Assembly (NCBI RefSeq): GCF_024181405.1
Contig: NZ_CP051302.1
Location: forward strand, 1,984,001 to 2,048,000
Reading direction: 5' to 3'
DNA: 64,000 nt
Source of the DNA: Treponema denticola
Lineage (GTDB): Bacteria > Spirochaetota > Spirochaetia > Treponematales > Treponemataceae
This document shows, piece by piece, positions 53,264 to 62,132 of this stretch (position 1 is its first letter; each line of letters begins with the position of its first letter). The translations under genes were made by a program, and so were the position numbers. Under the pieces are notes generated by a model. The model was not told where the DNA came from. It did no database searches and was given only the letters and a program-made list of their open reading frames with translations.

Positions 53264-54331
53264 CTATCTTTTATTTATTATTTTTTCTTTTTCATAATGA
53301 ATCAACGTAAAAAATAATAATCCTACAAGTATGAGCCCTATCAAAACAACCAGAGCATGAACCCCTTGCAAGATTATAGCCATTCCGGCAAAAAGGTTTA
53401 TTATAATCTGTAATATCATAAAAACACCCAATGCCCCTCTAGGGCTAAAACCTATAAGCATAAGTTTATGATGAAGATGAAATCTATCTCCCTCACCTAT
53501 AGGACGTTTTTCCCTTAATCTTCGCCATATCGCCGCAACCGTATCAAATATGGGCAGCATTAATATCACGGATGCAAATTGTATACCTGCAGCCTCATAT
53601 CCTTCGGGCGACGGAATAAGAGGTAAAATTGCCAACACAAAGCCCAAAATTTGTGAGCCGCAGTCTCCCATAAAAATCTTTGCACTGGGCCGTGATAAAT
53701 TAAAAAATAAAAAGCCTACGACTGAGAATGCAAGTATAAGCACACGGAATATGATTATAGGACTTATCCCAATCGAATAATAAATTGCAGCATAGGTTAA
53801 GAGAACGGAAACGCCTAAGCATCCTGCTTGTCCGTCAATTCCGTCAACAAGATTTATTGCATTGGTTATTCCTATTATCCACAAGAAAGTTATTACATAT
53901 GTTTCTGGCCCCATATACCAAAAAAAGCCTATGGGTCCAAAACTTATTTTTTTAAATGTATATCCTCCATATAAGACTATTATAGCGGCACAAGATTGAA
54001 CCAATAGCTTAAAAATAGCTCTCCAATTTTTTATATCATCCCATAATCCCATTATAAAAATAAGGAAGCCGCCCAAGGCGATATAAAAGAAATTTAAGTG
54101 CAATAGTCTAAACTCAGGAAAGCGGAAATGTAAGATGAGGCTTGAAATTATATAAGCAAAGCCGAACCCTACTCCTCCTATCCTCGGAATATTACCGGAA
54201 TGTATCTTTCGCCCGCCTGTTTTGTCATATAGATTATGTTTCTTTGAAAATAGAATGGCCAGATATACAAAAAAAGCAGATAGCGCACAAGGTATAGCTA
54301 TTATATACAAAATAAACTGAATTGCTGTCAA
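53264..54331 (-). CDS. WecA/TagO-like undecaprenyl-phosphate sugar-1-phosphate transferase
   Basis: The 355-aa protein has about eleven helices and the family motifs KIHSGNIPRIGGVGF, LVDGIDGQAG, IFMGDCGSQILGF and RPIGEGDRFHLHHKLM. It transfers a sugar-1-phosphate to the lipid carrier to start a surface glycan or wall polymer. The His-rich HLHHKL motif points to WecA/TagO (GlcNAc) rather than MraY. Neighbouring CDP-alcohol transferase supports an envelope role. Confidence 0.88.
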   Translation of the reverse strand: MTAIQFILYIIAIPCALSAFFVYLAILFSKKHNLYDKTGGRKIHSGNIPRIGGVGFGFAYIISSLILHFRFPEFRLLHLNFFYIALGGFLIFIMGLWDDIKNWRAIFKLLVQSCAAIIVLYGGYTFKKISFGPIGFFWYMGPETYVITFLWIIGITNAINLVDGIDGQAGCLGVSVLLTYAAIYYSIGISPIIIFRVLILAFSVVGFLFFNLSRPSAKIFMGDCGSQILGFVLAILPLIPSPEGYEAAGIQFASVILMLPIFDTVAAIWRRLREKRPIGEGDRFHLHHKLMLIGFSPRGALGVFMILQIIINLFAGMAIILQGVHALVVLIGLILVGLLFFTLIHYEKEKIINKR

Positions 54332-54439
54332 ATTTCATACACTCCTTAAAATCACACGGCGACATTATACATCAATAAAGCTAAATTATCAAGCCTTTAC
54401 ACAAACAGCTGAGAATCTTATTTGGTTAGAAAAAAATAA

Positions 54440-56422
54440 TTATTCTATATTAATTTTTTCAACATAATCTAAAAAAGCAGACCTCAGATCAGAATACTCC
54501 TTTTCACTTTGGCCGATTTTTTTCTTTAAGTTCTCCAAAGAATTTTCTATCTCCAGAAGCTTATCTAAAAACATTTTTCCCTGTTGGGTCTCAGAACCTA
54601 CAGCTTGAATATTTTTGCGGATCCTATCCTGTTCTGCATTAAGATTTTTTTGCTCATTTTGTAAATTAGTCAAGGCAATTTGGGCCTTATCAACTTTTAC
54701 CTTTTCATTTAAAACGTCTTTGAAGGCTTTTTTTATCTTTTCAGGCATCTTAGCGTTGGAATAAATAGCTATCATGGAATTATTATCCATCATATTAACT
54801 TGTACAATTTCTTCAAAAAATCTTTCTTCAACTACATCAAGCTTTTCTTGGGAATTAGCCTTAACCTTGATATTAAACCTGTACTTATTTGACGTCTTTT
54901 CCAACAATTTTTTTTCATCAGTAAGATTAAAGCCTGAGCTTATAAAATGTTCAACTATAATCGAGCGTTCTTTTGATGCAGAATTCTTTATGGTATAGAC
55001 AGAGTTTTTAGATGACTTATATCTTTTTGTTAAAACTCCTTTTACGATTTTAAGGCTATGAATATGCTCGTCAAAGTCCTCGGTTTTAGTTCCTCTCACA
55101 TCTATATCATCTCCGAAGGCTATGAGCCGTTTTTCATTTTCCGGTAAAAACTCCAAAATAGCGTCACCTGAATACTCTCCATTTTCAAAAACCGTAATGG
55201 GTCCCGCAGGAAACTTTAGGCCGGAATTATTTTCAATACTGATACATAACTTAGGATGTACATCGGAACCATAGGGTATACTCGAAAAAACCGAGTATTT
55301 TTGTGCAGGAAGCGATGCAAGGCTAAGCGGAATCATTGTACTCTTTTGTCTCGGTAAATTAACAGGCTTTACAGGGCTGAAGGCAAACATTTCCCCCGCA
55401 CTACTCTTTGCAATGGTCTGATTTTCAAAATAAGAAGATTTCTTGGCTTCGGCCATGGAGGGCGCAGCTGCCTTTGCATAGGCCCTTCTTTCCATCATCG
55501 GTGCAGCCATAGCTTCTTCATAAGCCACATCATCATAAGCGGAATCAAAGGTTTCAATGGCAGCCGTCTGACCTGCAAGAATCGGAATAGTTTCTCGGTC
55601 AGTGTAGTAGGGTTCATATAGATTTTGTCTAAAGCCTATGGGCCGGCCGCTTGTCAGGGTAAGTTTTACATCCTTCCAATCGAGATCGGTAGAGTTATCG
55701 ATTATAGCCCAAGCCTGAAAAGCTGCACTCGTATTGCCCATGTCAAGCCTATACGAAGGCTTCCAAATAGGAGCTTCCATAACATAAGACAGCCCTATAT
55801 TACGTTCTCCGGCAGCTTCTATATCAATCGAAATAAGCTTTCTTTCTTTTGCAGAGGCTTCTAAAATAAGACTTAAAGCCTTTTGTAAGTCCTCATTCCT
55901 TTGGGGCTCCGTAAATTTAAAAGATTGCACATCTATTAAGGATATTATCTTAACGCCGTCTGCCGCAGCAATCGACAAAATCATATCAGGTTTAGAGTCT
56001 TCAATTTTATCCACACTTAAAATTTTACCCGTAATCTTACTTGGCGTGTAAACTTCGATCTCGGCACCCTTCTGCGAGTTAAGTATCTTAAAAATAGAGT
56101 TATTTTCAGATAAATCTATCTTTAAACTTTGCATAGTTTTTTTAAGGGTATCTTCCGATTGATAATTTATCGATAAATTCTTTGCAGCAGGGTCTTTTAC
56201 AAAAATAGATTTTAAAACATCACTTATCTGGGAAGGTAAAAACAACATCTCTATTTTTCCGTTGCCCCTTACCCTGCCCTCATGCTCATAATGCGCAACA
56301 CCTGAAGAATATAGAGTTACCCTTTTTAATGGAAGGTCATCCTCACTAAAATCTTTTACCTGATCAGAAAAGACAGTAGTCATACACATTAACGAAATTA
56401 ACATAAAAAATAATTTTTTCAT
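54440..56422 (-). CDS. DUF4139-domain secreted protein
   Basis: The 660-aa protein has a signal peptide (KKLFFMLISLMCMTTVFS), an N-terminal DUF4140-like region (RVTLYSSGVAHYEHEGRV), a DUF4139 core (YVMEAPIWKPSYRLDMGN, WKDVKLTLTSGRPIGF), and a C-terminal coiled coil of about 80 residues (LTNLQNEQKNLNAEQDRI). The family is widespread with no known function. In the middle an Ala/Met/Lys-rich stretch (residues ~300-340) is low in complexity. Envelope or periplasmic location is likely. Confidence 0.8.
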   Translation of the reverse strand: MKKLFFMLISLMCMTTVFSDQVKDFSEDDLPLKRVTLYSSGVAHYEHEGRVRGNGKIEMLFLPSQISDVLKSIFVKDPAAKNLSINYQSEDTLKKTMQSLKIDLSENNSIFKILNSQKGAEIEVYTPSKITGKILSVDKIEDSKPDMILSIAAADGVKIISLIDVQSFKFTEPQRNEDLQKALSLILEASAKERKLISIDIEAAGERNIGLSYVMEAPIWKPSYRLDMGNTSAAFQAWAIIDNSTDLDWKDVKLTLTSGRPIGFRQNLYEPYYTDRETIPILAGQTAAIETFDSAYDDVAYEEAMAAPMMERRAYAKAAAPSMAEAKKSSYFENQTIAKSSAGEMFAFSPVKPVNLPRQKSTMIPLSLASLPAQKYSVFSSIPYGSDVHPKLCISIENNSGLKFPAGPITVFENGEYSGDAILEFLPENEKRLIAFGDDIDVRGTKTEDFDEHIHSLKIVKGVLTKRYKSSKNSVYTIKNSASKERSIIVEHFISSGFNLTDEKKLLEKTSNKYRFNIKVKANSQEKLDVVEERFFEEIVQVNMMDNNSMIAIYSNAKMPEKIKKAFKDVLNEKVKVDKAQIALTNLQNEQKNLNAEQDRIRKNIQAVGSETQQGKMFLDKLLEIENSLENLKKKIGQSEKEYSDLRSAFLDYVEKINIE

Positions 56423-56522
56423 ACCTCCTCCAAGGAAATAATATTCTCCTATTATATCACATACAAGAGCTGCTGACTAGGGTAGATTTTACAGTATTAT
56501 TAAAAATTCAATTCACCTTCCA

Positions 56523-56551
56523 TTGACATATCTTAAAATAAAACGCATAAT
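56523..56551 (+). promoter_or_regulatory. Leaderless-type promoter of the TPR gene
   Basis: TTGACA (56523-56528), a 17-base spacer and CATAAT (56546-56551) end 6 bases before ATG 56558. An AGGAGA between -10 and ATG would lie upstream of the mRNA start and so not work. Confidence 0.55.
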
Positions 56552-56557
56552 AGGAGA

Positions 56558-57898
56558 ATGGTATCAACTATTATTATTTCCTTTTTTATTATTATTATTG
56601 CTGTTGTTATCCTTGTCCTTGTAGCTACACGAAGCAAATCCTCATCTTCAGGAGGAAGAAAGAAAGTGAAAGGCAGAGCCGGTTTAATGAAAGAAGCCTC
56701 TCGCCGCTTAGCTCAAAACCCTCATGATGTTGAAGGTTTATTTATAATGGGAGATATTTATTATCAAGACCAAGACTGGGAAAAGGCCTATACGGCATAC
56801 TCGGCCTTACTGGATAGAATGAAGCCGCTCGAAATGAATAAGCAGCTGGATGTTGCTATCAGGTACGGTATCTGTGCCCTAAAAACAAACAGGCTCCCTG
56901 AGGCAAAAAAAGGCTTTCTTCTTGCAGAAACAATCAATCCTAAAAACCTTGATGTAAGCTATAACTTAGGCTATATCTATTATCTCGAAAAAGACTATGA
57001 AAAAGCCGTTAAGTTTTTCAAACGAACCTTGATACTTGAACCAAACAGCTTTTTGGCAACAAAGTATCTTGGATATACTTTAAAGCATTTGCATAAATAC
57101 ACCGAGGCCCTCCCGGCTCTAAAAAAAGCCCTGGATTTTAAACCCGATGATAAGGAAGTTTTGTTTGCAATGGGCGAATGTTTTTATGAAACGGAAGCGA
57201 CCGACCGATGCTTAAAGATATTAAACCATCTCAGAGTAGATCCTGTTTTCGGGCCTCAAGCTTCATTATACACAGGTATGATAAGAGCTAAGGCCGATCA
57301 GTTGGAAAGAGCTATCGAAGACTTTCAAATAGGCTTAAAACATACGGGAATACCGTTGGATATTTCTAATGAGCTAAAATACAGATTAGCTCAAGCCTAT
57401 ATAAAGACTCAAGAAATAGGTCAAGCCCTTCATCTTTTAAAAGAAATCCAATCCATAAGCCCCGGATACAAGGATGCTGCAACCTTAATAATGAGATATC
57501 AGGAATTAAACAAAAACAAAAACTTACAGATATACCTAATGTCGGGACAAAGCGAATTCGTAGCTCTCTGCCGTAAAATAGTAGCCCGTTTCTATCCGAG
57601 AGCTAAGGTAAAAATAGTGGATATTTCCGTATTGGCTGCCTATACCGATATAGTAGCCGAAATAGATACATCCCGTTTTTCCGATACGGTTATTTTTAGA
57701 TTTTTTAGGTCGCAGGGAACGGTAGGGGAGCTGCTTCTTAGAGAGCTGCATGCACGGCTAAAAGAAGTCAAGGGCGGAACAGGAATATGTATGAGTGCCG
57801 GAACCTTTACCGAAGAGGCTGTCAGGTTTTCTGAAGGAAGACCTTTGGACTTATACGACAAAGCAAGGCTGTCAAGCGTTTTAAACTCCTTAAAATAA
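56558..57898 (+). CDS. Membrane-anchored TPR protein
   Basis: The 446-aa protein has an N-terminal transmembrane helix (STIIISFFIIIIAVVILVLVA), a Lys/Ser-rich hinge and at least six tetratricopeptide units (residues ~50-310; LFIMGDIYYQDQDWEKAYTAY, VSYNLGYIYYLEKDYEKAVKFF, FLATKYLGYTLKHLHKYTEA). The C-terminal 130 residues form an unrecognised domain. TPRs bind proteins, so it is likely an envelope assembly factor. It is followed by a hairpin and terminator. Confidence 0.78.
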   Translation: MVSTIIISFFIIIIAVVILVLVATRSKSSSSGGRKKVKGRAGLMKEASRRLAQNPHDVEGLFIMGDIYYQDQDWEKAYTAYSALLDRMKPLEMNKQLDVAIRYGICALKTNRLPEAKKGFLLAETINPKNLDVSYNLGYIYYLEKDYEKAVKFFKRTLILEPNSFLATKYLGYTLKHLHKYTEALPALKKALDFKPDDKEVLFAMGECFYETEATDRCLKILNHLRVDPVFGPQASLYTGMIRAKADQLERAIEDFQIGLKHTGIPLDISNELKYRLAQAYIKTQEIGQALHLLKEIQSISPGYKDAATLIMRYQELNKNKNLQIYLMSGQSEFVALCRKIVARFYPRAKVKIVDISVLAAYTDIVAEIDTSRFSDTVIFRFFRSQGTVGELLLRELHARLKEVKGGTGICMSAGTFTEEAVRFSEGRPLDLYDKARLSSVLNSLK

Positions 57899-57921
57899 AA
57901 CTTTATTTGCTCAATCAACAA

Positions 57922-57941
57922 CCCGGACGCAAGCGTCGGGG
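57922..57941. repeat. Short GC-rich hairpin after the TPR gene
   Basis: CCCGGACGC and GCGTCGGGG pair with one mismatch across an AA loop, 24 bases after the TPR stop. No T-run follows, so it is not a standard terminator. It may be a copy of a dispersed palindrome. Confidence 0.4.
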
Positions 57942-57963
57942 TATTAACCCTCCGCACGAATAA

Positions 57964-57996
57964 AAAAAGGCAGCCCATTTAAAGGGCTGCCTTTTT
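57964..57996. terminator. Bidirectional terminator
   Basis: AAAAAGGCAGCCC (57964-57976) pairs with GGGCTGCCTTTTT (57984-57996) in the gap between convergent genes. Confidence 0.9.
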
Positions 57997-58014
57997 GTGT
58001 AAAAAAATTAAAAT

Positions 58015-58722
58015 CTATAGCCTGATAGAAAGACCTAACTTTAAGTTTACACTGTTAGCAATAACATCCTTTATATTGCCGTCAGTGTTGGAAACCTTAT
58101 ATTCTTGATTTCCAACTTTAAATGTTTTTTCAACTTTTAAAGGAGCAAAATAAACAGTATCGGCAATACCTCCATAAACGCCTATCATATCGGTAAAATA
58201 AAAACTTGCTAAAATATTTGCACCTACACCTAACATGACATCCAATTTGTCGTAAGTAACCTCCTGACTAGCTATAGAAACAGACTGAGTTGACTTCATA
58301 GCATTTAACCCTAGACCGCCTCCCAAAAAGAGGTTAAAAGACGTTTTTTTAAACAAGGTTATGCCGACTCCAAGCTGAGAGTCAAGAATAAAAGCATTCT
58401 TTGCTACAAACTTATCCTTATCAGCAGTTGTACCCTTTATGAGATCGGTATGGTTTTTTCCGGGGAAGGCAATTTGAGCCATAAAATAAAGAATTCCGGC
58501 TCTCAGATCCACAGCAACTCCTGCAGCATTATTCTGTTCATCTTTAAGATTTTTTACTGCCGTTTGTATATCAGCATGGACTGTACCCCAATTGCCCTCA
58601 TTTTTAGTGTGAACAAGATAATTCGTAAAGGCAGGGCCGAACGAAATCGCAAAATCTGCAAATGCAAAAACAGCAGATGCAGCCAAAATAATCAAAACTA
58701 AACCTATCTTCTTGTGCTTCAT
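58015..58722 (-). CDS. Small Treponema beta-barrel protein (DUF2715-like)
   Basis: The 235-aa protein has a signal peptide (KKIGLVLIILAASAVFAFA) and a beta-strand-rich body ending in an aromatic-poor strand (VNLKLGLSIRL). Segments such as LGVGITLFKKTSFNLFLGGGLGLNA and IGVYGGIADTVYFAPLKVE match the neighbouring 270-aa protein. The opening DFAISFGPAFTNYLVHT is typical of a Treponema-specific DUF2715 family of outer-membrane proteins. GGAGG lies before ATG 58722. Function unknown. Confidence 0.72.
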   Translation of the reverse strand: MKHKKIGLVLIILAASAVFAFADFAISFGPAFTNYLVHTKNEGNWGTVHADIQTAVKNLKDEQNNAAGVAVDLRAGILYFMAQIAFPGKNHTDLIKGTTADKDKFVAKNAFILDSQLGVGITLFKKTSFNLFLGGGLGLNAMKSTQSVSIASQEVTYDKLDVMLGVGANILASFYFTDMIGVYGGIADTVYFAPLKVEKTFKVGNQEYKVSNTDGNIKDVIANSVNLKLGLSIRL

Positions 58723-58810
58723 AATAAACCTCCTATAAAACACATTTTTTCTGTTTATAAAACAGAACCATATTCAAAACTCCGGATAACCGGAATTTGT
58801 TACAATTTTA

Positions 58811-59623
58811 TTAAAGCTTAAAGGCGACCCCAAGCCTTACAGCGAAATTATTTGCCCACGTCGATTTTATTAATTTTGTAATATCGCCTGAATCCGTGCT
58901 TGTTTCTGAATCTATAGAATATGTAAAGGGTATTCCATTCTTAAGCTTGCCGCTATAATAACGCTGATTTGCAAGAGGTAAAAAATATACCGTATCCTTT
59001 AGGTCCAAACAGATCCCGATATTAGGCATAAAAAAGTACTTTATGCCTATGTCTGCACCTAGACCGACTATGCCAACACTTCGTATTTCTTTTAATGAAG
59101 TAACATCAGAAAGACTGCTAATAAAATTACCGGGTAAATCACGTGTAGTTCGGATGTAGTTTATACCTAATCCGCCCCCGACAAAGATATTTAGGGGAGA
59201 ACTTTTCATTAGAGTAATACCTACACCTATTTGGCTGTCAAAAATAACAGAACCGGTTATTTTATCACTAATTCCCTTATCCTTTAGCTTGTGAGCAAGG
59301 GGATCAAAACCGGAAGATATTTCTTTAAAAGGAAAACCGACATTTATATTTGCATAAATATAACTCATCTTCAAAGAAAGACCGACCATAAGCGTGTTAT
59401 AAGAATCTTTTGAGTTTATACTACCTAATTTTAATTTACCAGGTCCTATCAGCGCCTTCAGTTCAGCACTTAAACTATCAGCAAGCTTACTTGTATCATA
59501 GTTGTTCACTATGGTATAATTCATATAACCTATACCGACATCACCGGAAATATTCGTAAAATCAAAGGCTGACAAGGAAAGCATACAGCTAAAAATTGCA
59601 ATACCCAAAATATTTTTTTTCAT
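58811..59623 (-). CDS. Small Treponema beta-barrel protein, paralogue
   Basis: The 270-aa protein has a signal peptide (KNILGIAIFSCMLSLSAF) and shares with its neighbour the order of barrel strands, SQIGVGITLMKSSPLNIFVGGGLGIN and GICLDLKDTVYFLPL. It ends VRLGVAFKL. GGAGG precedes ATG 59623. Tandem duplication of the 235-aa gene is the simplest origin. The two are separated by 88 bases and each has its own ribosome site. Confidence 0.72.
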   Translation of the reverse strand: MKKNILGIAIFSCMLSLSAFDFTNISGDVGIGYMNYTIVNNYDTSKLADSLSAELKALIGPGKLKLGSINSKDSYNTLMVGLSLKMSYIYANINVGFPFKEISSGFDPLAHKLKDKGISDKITGSVIFDSQIGVGITLMKSSPLNIFVGGGLGINYIRTTRDLPGNFISSLSDVTSLKEIRSVGIVGLGADIGIKYFFMPNIGICLDLKDTVYFLPLANQRYYSGKLKNGIPFTYSIDSETSTDSGDITKLIKSTWANNFAVRLGVAFKL

Positions 59624-59767
59624 AATTTCCTCCACAATAAAATTTTATTTAAAAGCATGATTGTATATTTTATACAAGTATAGCCCACTATCAACATATT
59701 TTCAAGCATATGTAAGAATTTTTTTATATCTATTGCCGTTTTTGCTTAAAAATAGTAGGATATATGC

Positions 59768-60658
59768 ATGAGTATACCACAGTATCCCGAATTTGCACCC
59801 ATTTCGTTGGACATGCAGTCCGAAATGGAATTTTACTTAAAAAGGCTTCCTGACGGAATCTCGGAGCTTACTTTTTTGAATTTATACCTTTTTAGACATA
59901 ATTATAAATATCAGGTAACAAAAACCGAAAAATTATTGATAATAATAGGGGAATATAAGGGCGAAAGCTTTTTTATAACCCCATGCTGTACCGTAGATGT
60001 CGAAATAACAAAGGAATTATTGGCAAAATATAAAAAATGGATGATTCTTTCAAAATCTTTTTTGGATAATAACATAAATGTATTCAATCTGCCTTTTTTA
60101 AAAGAACTAAAAATTGAAGAGGACAGGGATAATTTCGATTATGTTTATTTAAGAAAGGATTTGGCCGAATTAAAGGGTAAGGATTTTCATAAAAAAAAGA
60201 CCCATATAAACAAATTCGAAAAATCCTATGACAAAATAAAAATCGAACCTCTCACCCTTGAAAATGTAGAAGACGCCAAAAAGGTTCTTGAAGAATGGAA
60301 TAGTACAAAATCGGACTCAAATCCCGAAAATTCCGACTATGAAGCAGCCTTAGAAGCCCTTTCAATTTTAAGCAGGACCTCAATGATGGGTATAATTCTC
60401 TATGTTTGGGATGAACCTGTGGCATGGACTCTTGCAGAAATAACACAAAACAATAAAACTGCCGTTATTTTATTTGAAAAAGCCTTGGCATCTTATAAGG
60501 GAAGTTTTCAGTACATTAATTATGCCTTTGCAGGTTATCTGCCCGAATACATAGAATTTATCAACAGAGAGCAGGATTTAGGCGATGAGGGCTTAAGACA
60601 AGCAAAAATGACATATAAACCGATAAAATTTATAAAAAAGTATAGAATTTTATCTTAA
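59768..60658 (+). CDS. DUF2156 (LPG synthase C-terminal) GNAT-like protein
   Basis: The 296-aa protein resembles the soluble domain of phosphatidylglycerol lysyltransferases: YLFRHNYKYQVTKTEKLLIIIGEY, KKKTHINKFEKSY and MMGIILYVWDEPVAWTLAE, with a late ALASYKGSFQYINYAFAGYL. It has no membrane part, so it is an acyltransferase-like protein of unknown substrate. A weak promoter (TTGCCG, 17 bases, TAGGAT) ends 6 bases before the ATG. It is followed by the threonine-synthase-like gene. Confidence 0.75.
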   Translation: MSIPQYPEFAPISLDMQSEMEFYLKRLPDGISELTFLNLYLFRHNYKYQVTKTEKLLIIIGEYKGESFFITPCCTVDVEITKELLAKYKKWMILSKSFLDNNINVFNLPFLKELKIEEDRDNFDYVYLRKDLAELKGKDFHKKKTHINKFEKSYDKIKIEPLTLENVEDAKKVLEEWNSTKSDSNPENSDYEAALEALSILSRTSMMGIILYVWDEPVAWTLAEITQNNKTAVILFEKALASYKGSFQYINYAFAGYLPEYIEFINREQDLGDEGLRQAKMTYKPIKFIKKYRILS

Positions 60659-60670
60659 ATATGATACAAT
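60643..60670 (+). promoter_or_regulatory. Possible leaderless-type promoter of the threonine-synthase-like gene
   Basis: TAGAAT (60643-60648), a 16-base spacer and TACAAT (60665-60670) end 8 bases before ATG 60679. AGGA also lies in that gap, so read-through translation from the upstream gene is possible. Confidence 0.35.
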
Positions 60671-60678
60671 AGGAAAAC

Positions 60679-61992
60679 ATGGATTTAGTAAGCACACGAA
60701 ACAATAATAAGATTGTATCCTTTTATGAGGCAGTAACAAACTGTATGCCGGCAGACGGGGGGCTTTATATACCCAAAGAAGCCTTGGACTTAAGTGATTG
60801 GACCTATCATCTTAACGAAACTTCAAGTTTTACATCTATTACGGGAGCCTTAACCTCTGCAATCCTGCGAGAGGAATTCAGCCCTGCCGTTTCGGAACGT
60901 ATTGCCGTTTCAGCTTTTGGAAATTACAGTCCAAGAGTACGCCAATTGGATGAAAGACTCTTTTTGCTGGACCTTTTTCATGGGCCGACCGGCTGCCACA
61001 GGGATTTCGGCTTTTTATGGTTTGCTTCAGTTCTTGAACATATTTTAACCATAACCGATAAAAAAGCCATAGTTTTAGGAACAGGAACCAAAAAAAACGG
61101 TCAAAGTATGGCTGCCGCCTTTTGGAACAAAAAAAGGGTAAAAACTCTTTTAATTCACCCCAAAGGTTATGCCTCCGGTATACCGGAAGAATATTTAGCA
61201 GAAAACGGAGGCTCTATTTACTCTGTCGAATGTGAGGGAGATGTAAAGGATGTCGAAAATTTAAAAAGGTCCGTATATCTTGACAGAAATCTTGTAGAAA
61301 AATACAGTCTGACTTTAGCAAATACTGTAAACATAGGCAGACTTTTACCCCAAATATTTTTCTATTTTTATGCTTTTACCCGCTTTAAAAAACACATTTT
61401 CGGCGAAATCTATTACGCCCTCCACTCCGGTAATTACGGAAACCTTGCAGCGGGGCTTTTTGCATGGAAGAGCGGTCTTTCCTTAAACGGGTTTATTACC
61501 GATTCTACGCCTGAACTATCGGTAAACAAGGACGGAGACTGCTTTTGCAAAACAATGGAAATTCCTTTGAGCCAAAGAAGTGCAGCAGATCCTGTAAGTC
61601 CCTCAAATATTGAACGCTTGGAACAGATTTTTGAAATAAGCCCGGCAATTATGAAGGCCTTAATTTTTCCTAAGCAGGTAGATCCGAAGGATTATAAGGA
61701 GCTCATAAGAAAGGCCTATCAACGATATGGAATTATGATAGATACTTCGACGGCTGCAGCCTATGGAGCCGCCATCAAAAGTAAAATTTTAAAAAATAAG
61801 GGCCCGGAAACCCTTGTTCTTATTTCAAAAGATCATCCGGCCTTTGAAGCCGATATAATCGAGGAAGCCTGCGGCGAAAAACCTAATCAACCGGAATACA
61901 TGAATGGTTTAGACAAACCTATAAAAAATATAAAAAAGATACAGGCATCTAAAAAAGAAATTGAAAATATGCTAGAATATATGGAGAGGTAG
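60679..61992 (+). CDS. Threonine-synthase-like protein lacking the PLP lysine
   Basis: The 437-aa protein aligns with ThrC: STRNNNKIVSFYEAV and GGLYIPKEAL at the start, FHGPTGCHRDFGFLWFA at residues 100-116, VLGTGTKKNGQSMAAAF and HSGNYGNLAAGLFAWKSGL. In ThrC the FKD lysine (Lys107 in E. coli) binds PLP; here it is Arg108 (HRD). The phosphate-loop region also differs (GTGTKKNGQ against SGDTGS). It may be a pseudoenzyme or have a new role. A 44-aa gene follows at once. Confidence 0.78.
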   Translation: MDLVSTRNNNKIVSFYEAVTNCMPADGGLYIPKEALDLSDWTYHLNETSSFTSITGALTSAILREEFSPAVSERIAVSAFGNYSPRVRQLDERLFLLDLFHGPTGCHRDFGFLWFASVLEHILTITDKKAIVLGTGTKKNGQSMAAAFWNKKRVKTLLIHPKGYASGIPEEYLAENGGSIYSVECEGDVKDVENLKRSVYLDRNLVEKYSLTLANTVNIGRLLPQIFFYFYAFTRFKKHIFGEIYYALHSGNYGNLAAGLFAWKSGLSLNGFITDSTPELSVNKDGDCFCKTMEIPLSQRSAADPVSPSNIERLEQIFEISPAIMKALIFPKQVDPKDYKELIRKAYQRYGIMIDTSTAAAYGAAIKSKILKNKGPETLVLISKDHPAFEADIIEEACGEKPNQPEYMNGLDKPIKNIKKIQASKKEIENMLEYMER

Positions 61993-61997
61993 TTTTT

Positions 61998-62132
61998 ATG
62001 TCATATAAACTTGATGGAGCTAAATTTCCCACACTTGAAGAACTGGTAGAAGCCCTCTACCCTATTTATTCGGATAAAATGAGTGAGGAAGAATTTAAAA
62101 AATATGCAGAAGAAAACGCCGAAAAAGACTAG
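61998..62132 (+). CDS. Small acidic 44-aa protein
   Basis: The gene follows the threonine-synthase-like gene by 5 bases, with GAGAGG before the ATG. The product (SYKLDGAKFPTLEELVEALYP... AEENAEKD) is acidic and probably helical, with no membrane helix or signal peptide. Its TAG stop shares the CTAG with the stop of the convergent GH13 gene. Function unknown; a role with its upstream partner is a guess. Confidence 0.65.
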   Translation: MSYKLDGAKFPTLEELVEALYPIYSDKMSEEEFKKYAEENAEKD

